A DNA stretch of 6,212 bases from Clostridia bacterium (lineage in GTDB: Bacteria; Bacillota_A; Clostridia; Christensenellales; Aristaeellaceae), in assembly GCA_017648805.1 (NCBI GenBank), contig JAGCIC010000007.1, positions 1 through 6,212 on the forward strand. Direction: 5' to 3'. The notes under the pieces are model-generated. The model had not been told where the DNA came from. It was given only the letters and a program-made list of their open reading frames with translations, and ran no database searches. A program made the translations under genes and the position numbers. Below, piece by piece: positions 1 to 6,212 of this stretch (its first letter is position 1; every line of letters starts with the position of its first letter).

Positions 1-843
1 AACAACCGCGTCGTGGTGGTGGCGGAAGACCTTAAGACCGTGCTGGGCATCGTGGAGGGCTTCGAATCCCCGGAAGGCCCGCAGACCTTCAGCTCTCCTT
101 ACGGAGTGGCGGTCTCCCAGAACGGGCAGCTCTACGTGGCGGATTCCCAGAACCACAGGATAGTGGTGCTGGAGCTTGACGGCAGCTTCGTCAAGTACGT
201 GATGGATCCCAAGGGCGACGTGCTGGACGAGAAGTTCGTGTTCACGCCCCTCAGGGTGTCCGTGGATTACGCGGACAGGGTGTACTGCGTGGCGCAGAAC
301 ACCTTCCAGGGCATAATGGTATTCTCCTCCGAAGGAGACTTTACCGGCTTTTTCGGCACCATAAATGTAAAGATCAGCCTATGGGAAAAGATCTGGCGCC
401 GCCTGTCCACCAAGGCCGAGCGCTCCAAGCAGCAGCTGTTCATACCCACCGAGTTTACGGGCATAGACGTGGACTCCGAGGGCTTCATTTACGCCTCCAA
501 CAAGGACACCGACGGCATCCAGGCCGTGCGTCGCCTGAACCCCAAGGGCGAGGACGTGATACTGCGCGGCTCAAAGGAGAACCTGGGCGGAGACCTGGTG
601 TACGGACAGGTGGGCAATTATTCCGGACCCAGCCAGATAGTGGACGTGGTGTACCGGGATCACGGCATCTACTCTCTGCTGGACGCCCGCCGCGGGCGCG
701 TGTTCACCTATGACCACGAAGGCAACCTGCTGTATATATATTCGGCGGTATGGGCACCCAGGAAGGCACCTTCAGGGCTCCCGTGGCGATCGAGCAGGAA
801 GGCAGCCGTCTTTTGGTGCTGGACAACCTGCAGGGCAACATAA
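1..843 (+). CDS. NHL-repeat beta-propeller part of a YIP1-family membrane protein (5' partial, frameshifted)
   Basis: This is the N-terminal part of a gene that begins before the window; the frame is open from base 1, so the GTG at 13 is not a credible start. The translation is a run of NHL-type blades. One has YVADSQNHRIVVL at about residues 45-57 and the window opens on the tail of another (NNRVVVV). Further blades lie at about 81-120, 147-185 and 209-246, the last with LLDARRGRVFTYD. NHL propellers are usually extracytoplasmic binding or scaffold domains. The true reading continues in another frame after codon 246: TAT ATA (733-738) is followed by an extra TA, and then TTC GGC GGT ATG resumes the expected FGGMG of the next blade. 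The 35 codons from there to the TAA at 841-843 are out-of-frame read-through. Family members, from memory, are one polypeptide of propeller, TPR and YIP1 domain. The family call is strong. Whether the break is real or an assembly error is open. Confidence 0.85.
   Translation, partial: NNRVVVVAEDLKTVLGIVEGFESPEGPQTFSSPYGVAVSQNGQLYVADSQNHRIVVLELDGSFVKYVMDPKGDVLDEKFVFTPLRVSVDYADRVYCVAQNTFQGIMVFSSEGDFTGFFGTINVKISLWEKIWRRLSTKAERSKQQLFIPTEFTGIDVDSEGFIYASNKDTDGIQAVRRLNPKGEDVILRGSKENLGGDLVYGQVGNYSGPSQIVDVVYRDHGIYSLLDARRGRVFTYDHEGNLLYIYSAVWAPRKAPSGLPWRSSRKAAVFWCWTTCRAT
733..740 (+). repeat. (TA)4 dinucleotide run at the frameshift point
   Basis: Four tandem TA units sit exactly where the reading frame of the propeller/YIP1 gene changes. 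With three units the text reads Leu-Tyr-Ile-Phe-Gly-Gly-Met and the two halves join without a stop. With four units the upstream frame ends at the TAA at 841-843. The downstream frame is closed on its 5' side by a TGA at 711-713, so the switch must lie between 714 and 840. The continuity of the blade motif places it at this run. A single missing T (Tyr-Ile-Tyr-Phe-Gly-Gly) would restore the frame as well, but fits the blade pattern slightly less well. Confidence 0.8.
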
Positions 844-1856
844 GCGTGTTCTCGGAGACCGAATACGGCGCTCTGATCAACAAAGCGGTGGGCTTAAGGC
901 ACGACGGCGACGAGAGCCTGGCCGTGCCCATGTGGCAGGAAGTGCTGCGCCTGGACGAGAACAACGAACTGGCCAACGCGGGCATAGGCAAAGCCTATCT
1001 TTCCGCAGGCGACAACGCAAAGGCGATGACTTACCTGCGCCGGGGCATGAACCGCACGTATTTCTCCGTAGCGTTCAAGCGCTGGAGGAATGAGGTATTA
1101 AGGAACAATTTCTCCTGGATACTGACGGGCATAGTCGCGCTGGTCGTGCTGCTTATCGTCTGGAAAAAGCTCGTATCGCCCAAGCTGCTCAAGCGGCCCA
1201 AGAAGGACGTAAACGAGAAGGCGAGGCACGAACTGCCCATAAACGCGCGCTGGAAGTACCTGTTCTATACGGTTTTCCATCCCAATGAGGGTTTCTACTG
1301 GATCCGCCACCAGGAGCGGGGCAGCGTGTGGATAGCGCTGCTGCTGGTGATAGTGTACGCGGTGGCCTTCTCCTGCAACCGCATCTACTCCAGTTTCGTG
1401 GTGAACGACATAGAGCCGCGCTCGGTGAACATGATCGCCGAAATGGCGGGTGTGCTGATCCTGTACTTCATACTGTGCGTGGGCAACTGGTCGGTCACCT
1501 GCCTTATGGAGGGCGAAGGCCGCTTTAAGGACATTATGATCGCCATCGGCTACTCGCTGGTGCCCATGATCTGCACCACGGTGCTGGCGACAGTGGTATC
1601 GCAGGCGGTGGCGGAAAACGAGGAAGCGTTCTATTACATACTCATGGGCCTTGGCATGGCGTACAGCCTGATACTGATGCTCATAGGCATAATGCAGGTG
1701 CACAACTACACCCTGGGCAAAACGCTCATAACGCTGTTCATCACGGTGGTCGCGGTATTCATAATCATATTCCTGGCGATGCTGGTGCTGAACTTCATAA
1801 CCCAGGTGTACAGCTTCCTGCGCAACATCTACACGGAACTCATCTTCCGCACGTAA
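750..1856 (+). CDS. TPR and YIP1 transmembrane part of the same NHL/YIP1-family protein
   Basis: This is the C-terminal part of the frameshifted gene; its sense frame resumes at 741. The ATG at 750 is only the first Met in frame, with no convincing ribosome-binding site, so it is probably not a natural start. Residues 1-35 complete a last propeller blade (LLVLDNLQGNISVF). Residues 38-110 form two TPR-like helical hairpins (GALINKAVGL, NAGIGKAYLSAGDNAKAMTYL). A transmembrane helix follows at about 121-138, then a basic linker (KKLVSPKLLKRPKK). A YIP1-type domain with about five hydrophobic helices spans roughly 190-350. The expected layout is propeller and TPR outside, the linker inside, and a bundle in the membrane. 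The YIP1 domain has no known enzymatic role in bacteria; a scaffold or accessory role beside the importer is inference. The DUF5696 gene starts 14 nt downstream. Joined with the upstream part, at least 617 residues are visible and the N-terminus is missing. Confidence 0.85.
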   Translation: MGTQEGTFRAPVAIEQEGSRLLVLDNLQGNISVFSETEYGALINKAVGLRHDGDESLAVPMWQEVLRLDENNELANAGIGKAYLSAGDNAKAMTYLRRGMNRTYFSVAFKRWRNEVLRNNFSWILTGIVALVVLLIVWKKLVSPKLLKRPKKDVNEKARHELPINARWKYLFYTVFHPNEGFYWIRHQERGSVWIALLLVIVYAVAFSCNRIYSSFVVNDIEPRSVNMIAEMAGVLILYFILCVGNWSVTCLMEGEGRFKDIMIAIGYSLVPMICTTVLATVVSQAVAENEEAFYYILMGLGMAYSLILMLIGIMQVHNYTLGKTLITLFITVVAVFIIIFLAMLVLNFITQVYSFLRNIYTELIFRT

Positions 1857-1864
1857 GGGGAGGG
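1857..1864 (+). promoter_or_regulatory. Ribosome-binding site of the DUF5696 gene
   Basis: GGGGAGGG follows the stop codon of the YIP1 gene directly and sits 6 nt before the ATG at 1871. It fixes that start and fills most of the 14-nt gap, leaving no room for a separate promoter or terminator. The two genes are therefore probably co-transcribed. Confidence 0.75.
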
Positions 1865-1870
1865 ACATTT

Positions 1871-4462
1871 ATGGAAAACGAAGAAGTGACCAGGGTGCTT
1901 TCCCCCAAGGCGAAAAGGATAATAGCCGTGATCCTCGCGGTCGCGCTGCTGGCCGGAGGCGGCTATCTGTGGTGGTTTTTGTCGAACTACCGTTTCTACA
2001 CGGCGTACAAAAGCATAGTCGAAGCCCCCGAAGAATACGCCGAAGGGCAGGATTTCGCGCCTCTTGCCGACAACCTTAAGGCGGTGCCGGGTTACAAGCT
2101 GGCGGCCGAAAACGACGGCGTGGCGCTGTATATAAAGCCCGACACTGCGGAAGTGGCGGTGTACGACAAACGCAACGGCGAAACGGTGTATTCCAATCCG
2201 CCCGACGCGTCCAAGGACCCCATCGCCCGCACATCCAACCAGGAGAACTTAAAAAGCCAGTTCATACTCAGCTACCTTGACTCCAATGCCAAGGAAGGCA
2301 CTGCCTGGAGCAGCTACGCCAAGGCCGTAGCCAACGGCCAGGCGTCGGTTGAGTCCATACCGGACGGAGTGAGGGTCGTATACAACCTTTCAAACGAAAA
2401 GCTGCTGCTGGTGCCGGACGTGCTTACGCCGGAATGGTATGAGATCTTCTCCAATACCGGGCGTAAAGCCGCGGCGAAAGCATATGAGCTTGACGAGGAA
2501 AGAGGGCTGTACCTCCTGAAGACCCAGGGTGTCACCTTAAGGAACAAGCAGACGATAGACCAGGACGCCCAGTCTGCCGGCTTCACGCTGGAGGACTACG
2601 AGGAGATGCAGGCGCTCAGGATACTGGACGACGAGGAAGAAAAAACCGAGGCGCTGTCCTTCAGCATTGCCCTCGAATGGCGGCTCACAAAGGACGGAGT
2701 CGAGGTGTGCATACCTTACAAAGGCATACGCGAGTTCGGCGGCGGCAAGGTCAGGGCCATACAGCTCCTGCCGTTTTTCGGAGCTGCCGGCAGCCAGGAG
2801 AGCGGCTATATAGTGCTTCCCGACGGCAGCGGGTCCCTGATGCGCTTCAACAACGGAAAGAGTTCCTTCCCGCAGTACAACAAGAGCGTATACGATATGG
2901 ACCTGGTAGACAGCGACCTGACCGCCATCCAGTACGCCGAGACCGCCCGTCTGGCACTCTTCGGCATAATGCGCGAAAAAACCGGAATACTCGCCACCTG
3001 CGAGCGGGGAGCTTCCCTGGCCAACCTGGTGGCAGACGTGGCGGGCCGCAACAACAGCTACAACTTCGCCTACTTCAGCTTCAACCTGCGCAGGACCGAT
3101 ACGCTCATGATCACCAACGAAGAGGTCATCGTGGCGGAAAAGGATCTGTATCCTGTGGACTGCAAAGTCAGATACACGCTGCTGACCGAGGAGAATGCGG
3201 GCTACAACGGGCTCGCGGGCGCCTACAGGCAGCGGCTCATGGACGAGGGCGCGCTTACAGTGTCCGAGGAAACGGGGGACATACCCTTCTATTACGACGT
3301 GATCGGCGGCGTAAAGGAGACTGCGCACTTCGTGGGCATACAGTACCTGCGCGTACTGCCCATGACCACGTTCGCAAACGCGGGCGAGATGATAAAAACG
3401 CTGGCCGGGCAGGGCATAAGCAATCAGAAGGTCAACCTACAGGGCTGGATGAACGGCGGGTATTACCATAACCCGGTGTCGAGCATCAATGTGCTGGGCA
3501 CTCTGGGCGGCAAAAGCGGCCTTAAGCAGCTGAACGAAACGGCCGAGCAGGCAGGCGCGACGGTATATCCGGACGCCGCGATACAGCTGGTGACGGACAT
3601 AGCCAAGCACTTTAAGCCCAGCCAGGAAGCCTCCCGCTATTACGCGGAGGGTTACGTGGTGAAGCTGGGCGTAATAAACCCAGTGACCCTGCGCAGGACC
3701 GGCGTGGTAGGCAACAGGGAACGGGCGTACATGCTGCTCTCGCCCAAGTTCCTGCCCAGATACGCCGAATCTCTCGCTTCCGGCGCGGACAAGCTGGGCC
3801 TTGACAGCCTAAGCCTCAGGGATCTGGCCAATGAAGTGCATGCGGACAAGCGGCGCACCAACGTGATAAACCGCGAAGCCGCGCTGGATCTGGTAAAGGA
3901 CGCATTCAGGACCATAAAAGGCGAAAAACGGGAGCTGATGGTTTCCGGCGGCAACGATTATTCGCTGCCTTACGCGGAACATGTGATCAACGCGCCCATG
4001 AGCCGCACGCCCTATCCAATACTGGACGAAGAGATACCCCTGTGGCAGCTGATCGCCCACGGGTCGGCGGAGTACTGCGGGGAAGCGATTAACTTGAGCC
4101 AGTCTTCCGACAAGCGCGCCGACCTGCTGCGCCTGGTGGAGTACGGTGCTTCGCCCCATTACACCTTCACCTGGAAAGACTCGGCGGAAATGAAGTATAC
4201 GGGCCTGAATGAGAACTTCGCCACGACCTTCTCCGCATGGAAGGACGCCGCGGTAAGCGACTACGAATACGTGAACGGCGCGCTGAAGAATGTGAAAGGC
4301 GCCCGGATGACCGCTTTCGAGAGGCTTTCGGACACCCTGTCCAAGGTCAGCTACTCAAACGGCGCGGTGATATACGTTAACTACGCCGAACAAGCGGCAC
4401 AGGCGGACGGACGCAACGTGCCGGCGAAGGACTATCTGGTAGTGGGAGGTGAGGAAAAGTGA
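1871..4462 (+). CDS. DUF5696 domain-containing membrane-anchored protein, putative glycoside-hydrolase-like
   Basis: This is a complete 863-residue protein. A short charged N-terminus is followed by one hydrophobic helix at about residues 17-37 with basic residues (KAKR) just before it. That predicts a signal anchor with the remaining 820 residues outside the cell; no lipobox is seen. The region around 75-110 (GYKLAAENDGVALYIKPDT, YDKRNGETVYSNP) and the PDGSGSLMRFNNGK motif at 317-330 match the DUF5696 family as I remember it. The C-terminal half has features of a TIM-barrel carbohydrate-active enzyme: GWMNGG at 525-530, YPDAA with Asp568, SGGNDYSLPYAEH with Asp696, then AHGSAEYCGEAINLS and LVEYGASPHYTFTW. 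The acidic residues are only candidates for catalysis; no activity is established for this family to my knowledge. The gene follows the YIP1 gene by 14 nt and its TGA overlaps the GTG start of the permease, which ties it to the importer. A role in cutting or holding an oligosaccharide before uptake is inference. The family call is strong; the function is unknown. Confidence 0.88.
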   Translation: MENEEVTRVLSPKAKRIIAVILAVALLAGGGYLWWFLSNYRFYTAYKSIVEAPEEYAEGQDFAPLADNLKAVPGYKLAAENDGVALYIKPDTAEVAVYDKRNGETVYSNPPDASKDPIARTSNQENLKSQFILSYLDSNAKEGTAWSSYAKAVANGQASVESIPDGVRVVYNLSNEKLLLVPDVLTPEWYEIFSNTGRKAAAKAYELDEERGLYLLKTQGVTLRNKQTIDQDAQSAGFTLEDYEEMQALRILDDEEEKTEALSFSIALEWRLTKDGVEVCIPYKGIREFGGGKVRAIQLLPFFGAAGSQESGYIVLPDGSGSLMRFNNGKSSFPQYNKSVYDMDLVDSDLTAIQYAETARLALFGIMREKTGILATCERGASLANLVADVAGRNNSYNFAYFSFNLRRTDTLMITNEEVIVAEKDLYPVDCKVRYTLLTEENAGYNGLAGAYRQRLMDEGALTVSEETGDIPFYYDVIGGVKETAHFVGIQYLRVLPMTTFANAGEMIKTLAGQGISNQKVNLQGWMNGGYYHNPVSSINVLGTLGGKSGLKQLNETAEQAGATVYPDAAIQLVTDIAKHFKPSQEASRYYAEGYVVKLGVINPVTLRRTGVVGNRERAYMLLSPKFLPRYAESLASGADKLGLDSLSLRDLANEVHADKRRTNVINREAALDLVKDAFRTIKGEKRELMVSGGNDYSLPYAEHVINAPMSRTPYPILDEEIPLWQLIAHGSAEYCGEAINLSQSSDKRADLLRLVEYGASPHYTFTWKDSAEMKYTGLNENFATTFSAWKDAAVSDYEYVNGALKNVKGARMTAFERLSDTLSKVSYSNGAVIYVNYAEQAAQADGRNVPAKDYLVVGGEEK
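4444..4454 (+). promoter_or_regulatory. Ribosome-binding site of the first permease, inside the DUF5696 gene end
   Basis: GGGAGGTGAGG lies within the last codons of the DUF5696 gene, 4 nt before the GTG at 4459. It supports this non-ATG start, which overlaps the upstream stop as GTGA (4459-4462). The arrangement suggests translational coupling. The core GGAGGTG is 7 nt from the start. Confidence 0.75.
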
Positions 4463-5382
4463 ACAAAGCGGCGGGCAAAAAGCGCTTCAGGCTCAGCTAC
4501 GAGCAAAAGAATGCGCTGCGCGGATACACCTTCATACTCCCGTGGCTGATCGGTTTTCTGGTCTTCTATGTGGGCTGCCTGGTGCAGCTGGGCCAGTTCA
4601 GCTTCCTGGACATCAGGATCGACGCCGGCACCGGCGTTAGGCAGGACATTTTCGTCAAGTTCCAGAACTACATTGACGCGTTCACCTCCCACGCCAGTTT
4701 CAAGCAGACGCTGACCTCGTCCATAATCAACATGATGATCGACCTGCCCATGATCATCTTCTTCAGCCTGTTCGTGGCGCTGCTGTTAAACCGCAAGTTC
4801 AAGGGCAGGGCGGTGGTGCGCGCAATATTCTTCCTGCCCATAATCCTGAGCTCTTCCGCCGTGGGAGACGCCATAAACCGCGCGACCCAGCTGATGGCCA
4901 CCGGCGTAGCCTCGTCCACGTCCGAGATAGCGGAGGCGGGCAGCGTGTCCGTGTCCTACTACATACAGCTGTTCGGAGACCTGGCGCTGCCCGAGTCCGT
5001 GCTGGGATACGTGGTGGACGCGGTGAACCGCATAGCGTCCATAATAAAGAGCTCCGGCGTGCAGATAATACTGTTCATCGCGGCGCTCCAGTCCATCCCC
5101 GGCTCCCTGTACGAGGTGGCCAAGATCGAAGGCGCGACCGGGTACGAGACGCTGTGGAAGGTCACCATACCGATGGTGATGCCCCACATAATCACCAACA
5201 CCATTTACACGGTGGTGGACAAGTTCACCACCAGCGATATCGTGACCCTGGCCGCGGATACGTACCAGAAATACAATTACGGGCTGTCCGCCGTGTTCTC
5301 CATAACGTCCACGCTGGCCACCTGTCTTATACTCGCACTGATAGTATACCTGCTCAACAAGCGGGCGTTCTACTACAACTGA
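4459..5382 (+). CDS. Carbohydrate ABC transporter permease, LplB/UgpA type (CUT1)
   Basis: This 307-residue inner-membrane subunit would form half of the channel of a binding-protein-dependent sugar importer. The signature loop that docks the ATPase is present at residues 219-238: EVAKIEG followed by ATGYETLWK and VTIP, fitting the EAA-x3-G-x9-I-x-L-P consensus with Val in place of the first Ala. Hydrophobic segments lie at about residues 23-45 (ILPWLIGFLVFYVG), 90-110, 118-137 (AIFFLPIILSSSAVG), 201-215, 238-255 and 277-300. A loop of about 60 residues (139-200), rich in small and polar residues and followed by an amphipathic stretch, separates the third and fourth segments. This looks normal for the LplB-like subgroup found beside DUF5696 genes. 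The start is GTG, chosen for the strong ribosome-binding site and the 4-nt overlap with the upstream stop. Its partner permease begins 14 nt after its TGA. The sugar cannot be inferred from the sequence. Confidence 0.93.
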   Translation: MNKAAGKKRFRLSYEQKNALRGYTFILPWLIGFLVFYVGCLVQLGQFSFLDIRIDAGTGVRQDIFVKFQNYIDAFTSHASFKQTLTSSIINMMIDLPMIIFFSLFVALLLNRKFKGRAVVRAIFFLPIILSSSAVGDAINRATQLMATGVASSTSEIAEAGSVSVSYYIQLFGDLALPESVLGYVVDAVNRIASIIKSSGVQIILFIAALQSIPGSLYEVAKIEGATGYETLWKVTIPMVMPHIITNTIYTVVDKFTTSDIVTLAADTYQKYNYGLSAVFSITSTLATCLILALIVYLLNKRAFYYN

Positions 5383-5387
5383 GGAGG
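5383..5387 (+). promoter_or_regulatory. Ribosome-binding site of the second permease
   Basis: GGAGG directly follows the TGA of the first permease and lies 9 nt before the ATG at 5397. A weaker AAAGGA lies right against the start. With only 14 nt between the genes, a separate promoter is unlikely. Confidence 0.7.
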
Positions 5388-5396
5388 AATAAAGGA

Positions 5397-6212
5397 ATGC
5401 TATCTTCTAAAATATCGGCGTCTTTGCAGGGATTCCGCTCCTCGGCGTTGTATAATGACAAAAAGAGCAAGGCGTTCAACACCGCCAAGGGGTTTATCCT
5501 CAGCCTGTTCAGGACGGTCATTATCATAGGCATCAGCTATGTGATACTGGCGCCCGTCATAGGCATAATCTCCAACTCGTTTTTCTCCACGCAGGACTCC
5601 ATAAACCCCATGGTGTTTACCATACCCATAAGCCCCACTTTGGAAAGGTACGCCATGGCGATAAAGTATATGGATTACCTGCCCATACTGGGAAGGACGC
5701 TTCTGTACACCTGCGGTGTGACGCTTTTGCAGCTGCTGGTGTGCTCCATGGCGGGCTACGGCTTCGCCAGGTACAATTTTCCGCTTAAAAAGCTGTGGTT
5801 CGCCTGCATCGTGGTGATGATAGTCGTGCCTCTCAACACCATACAGTTCCCGCTGTACATGACATTCAGGTACTTCGGTATAGGCAGCCATGTGACGAAC
5901 CTGCACAAGACGGCGTGGCCCACCATAATCCTCACCGCCTTCGGCTGCGGGCTCAAGAGCGGGCTGTACATATACATCTTCACCCAGTTCTTCCGCGGAC
6001 TGCCCAAGGAGATAGAGGAAGCGGCGCTGGTGGACGGCGCGAACAGCTGGTACACCTACTTCAGGATCATGATGCCCAACGCCTCCCCGGCTATAATCAC
6101 CGTGGCGGTGTTCTCCATCGTGTGGCAGTACAACGACTCGTTCTTCGCAAATACTTTCAACATGCCGTCAACGCTTCTGATAACCCGCAAGCTGGACACG
6201 CTGATCAACGTT
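5397..6212 (+). CDS. Carbohydrate ABC transporter permease, YtcP/MalG type (CUT1), 3' partial
   Basis: The frame from the ATG at 5397 is open for 272 codons to the window edge with no stop, so the C-terminus is missing; by family length, probably a few tens of residues. It is the second half of the importer channel. The ATPase-docking EAA loop is complete at residues 208-227: EAALVDGA, then NSWYTYFRIMMP, which fits EAA-x3-G-x9-I-x-L-P except that Met replaces Leu. Hydrophobic segments include about 38-58 (TVIIIGISYVILAPVIGII), 98-121 (LLYTCGVTLLQLLVC) and 134-155 (WFACIVVMIVVPL). The stretch MAGYGFARYNFPLKKL after the second of these is typical of MalG-type permeases. The N-terminus carries about 35 polar residues before the first helix. 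It follows the LplB-type permease by 14 nt, the usual pairing of the two subunits in one operon. No ATPase gene lies in the window. The substrate is unknown. Confidence 0.93.
   Translation, partial: MLSSKISASLQGFRSSALYNDKKSKAFNTAKGFILSLFRTVIIIGISYVILAPVIGIISNSFFSTQDSINPMVFTIPISPTLERYAMAIKYMDYLPILGRTLLYTCGVTLLQLLVCSMAGYGFARYNFPLKKLWFACIVVMIVVPLNTIQFPLYMTFRYFGIGSHVTNLHKTAWPTIILTAFGCGLKSGLYIYIFTQFFRGLPKEIEEAALVDGANSWYTYFRIMMPNASPAIITVAVFSIVWQYNDSFFANTFNMPSTLLITRKLDTLINV

Noticed and set aside
684..698. GC-rich inverted repeat (CGCCC / GGGCG) about 35 nt before the frameshift
   Set aside because: Considered as a stimulatory hairpin for programmed frameshifting. The stem is only about 5 bp with a 5-nt loop, it lies upstream rather than downstream of the shift point, and it is explained by the codons of the DARRGR motif.
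733..742. Programmed ribosomal frameshift at the TA run
   Set aside because: There is no canonical X-XXY-YYZ slippery heptamer, and I see no obvious downstream hairpin or pseudoknot. An extra TA unit from mutation or assembly error is simpler.
733..742. TATATATATT as a promoter -10 element for the downstream ORF at 750
   Set aside because: There is no convincing -35 box or ribosome-binding site. The run lies inside a propeller blade that continues smoothly across it, so it is coding sequence.
1098..1868. Long antisense ORF (256 codons) opposite the YIP1 part
   Set aside because: Its product is rich in His, Gln, Arg, Val and Tyr with no recognisable motif, as expected from reading the complement of GC-biased membrane-protein codons. 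The sense strand carries a clear gene.
2537..3328. Long antisense ORF (263 codons) opposite the DUF5696 gene
   Set aside because: It is a shadow with low-complexity composition and no domain. The sense frame has strong family motifs over the whole interval.
2677..3471. Same-strand ORF (264 codons) in another frame within the DUF5696 gene
   Set aside because: The translation is Arg/Gln/Gly-rich and motif-free, typical of a shifted frame in GC-rich coding DNA.
5400..5906. Antisense ORF (168 codons) over the second permease
   Set aside because: The sense frame from 5397 is an unmistakable permease with a complete EAA loop; the antisense product has no recognisable features.

Overview
The window is a compact stretch of bacterial coding DNA, read entirely on the + strand. 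It holds four genes or gene parts with almost no intergenic space (gaps of 14 nt, a 4-nt overlap, and 14 nt). Purine-rich Shine-Dalgarno sites (GGGGAGGG, GGAGGTGAGG, GGAGG) precede each internal start. The protein families point to a Gram-positive Firmicute, probably a Clostridia lineage. The DNA looks GC-rich, yet ATA (Ile) and AGG (Arg) codons are used freely. The species cannot be named from this window.

Layout. (1) 1-1856: a membrane protein of the NHL beta-propeller / TPR / YIP1-domain type, cut at its 5' end by the window edge. Its frame is broken at 733-740, where a run of four TA dinucleotides (three expected) puts the propeller part in one frame (open 1-843) and the last blade, TPR and membrane part in another (ORF 750-1856). 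Removing one TA gives one continuous protein. (2) 1871-4462: an 863-residue membrane-anchored protein of the DUF5696 type, with no established function; its C-terminal half looks like a glycoside-hydrolase-type TIM barrel. (3) 4459-5382: an ABC sugar-transporter permease of the LplB/UgpA type. (4) 5397 to the window end: the partner permease of the YtcP/MalG type, still open at the 3' edge.

How they may work together. The two permeases would form the heterodimeric channel of a carbohydrate importer (CUT1 class). No ATPase or solute-binding protein lies in the window. The binding protein may be just outside it, and the ATPase may be a shared one encoded elsewhere, as is common for CUT1 importers in Firmicutes. 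The two large membrane proteins upstream both expose big domains, probably on the outer face: a propeller with TPR helices, and a barrel-like domain. The cluster reads as an oligosaccharide or surface-glycan capture, processing and uptake locus, but the substrate cannot be read from the sequence.

No RNA gene, CRISPR array, insertion sequence, promoter or terminator was found. The antisense and alternate-frame ORFs are shadows of the real genes.
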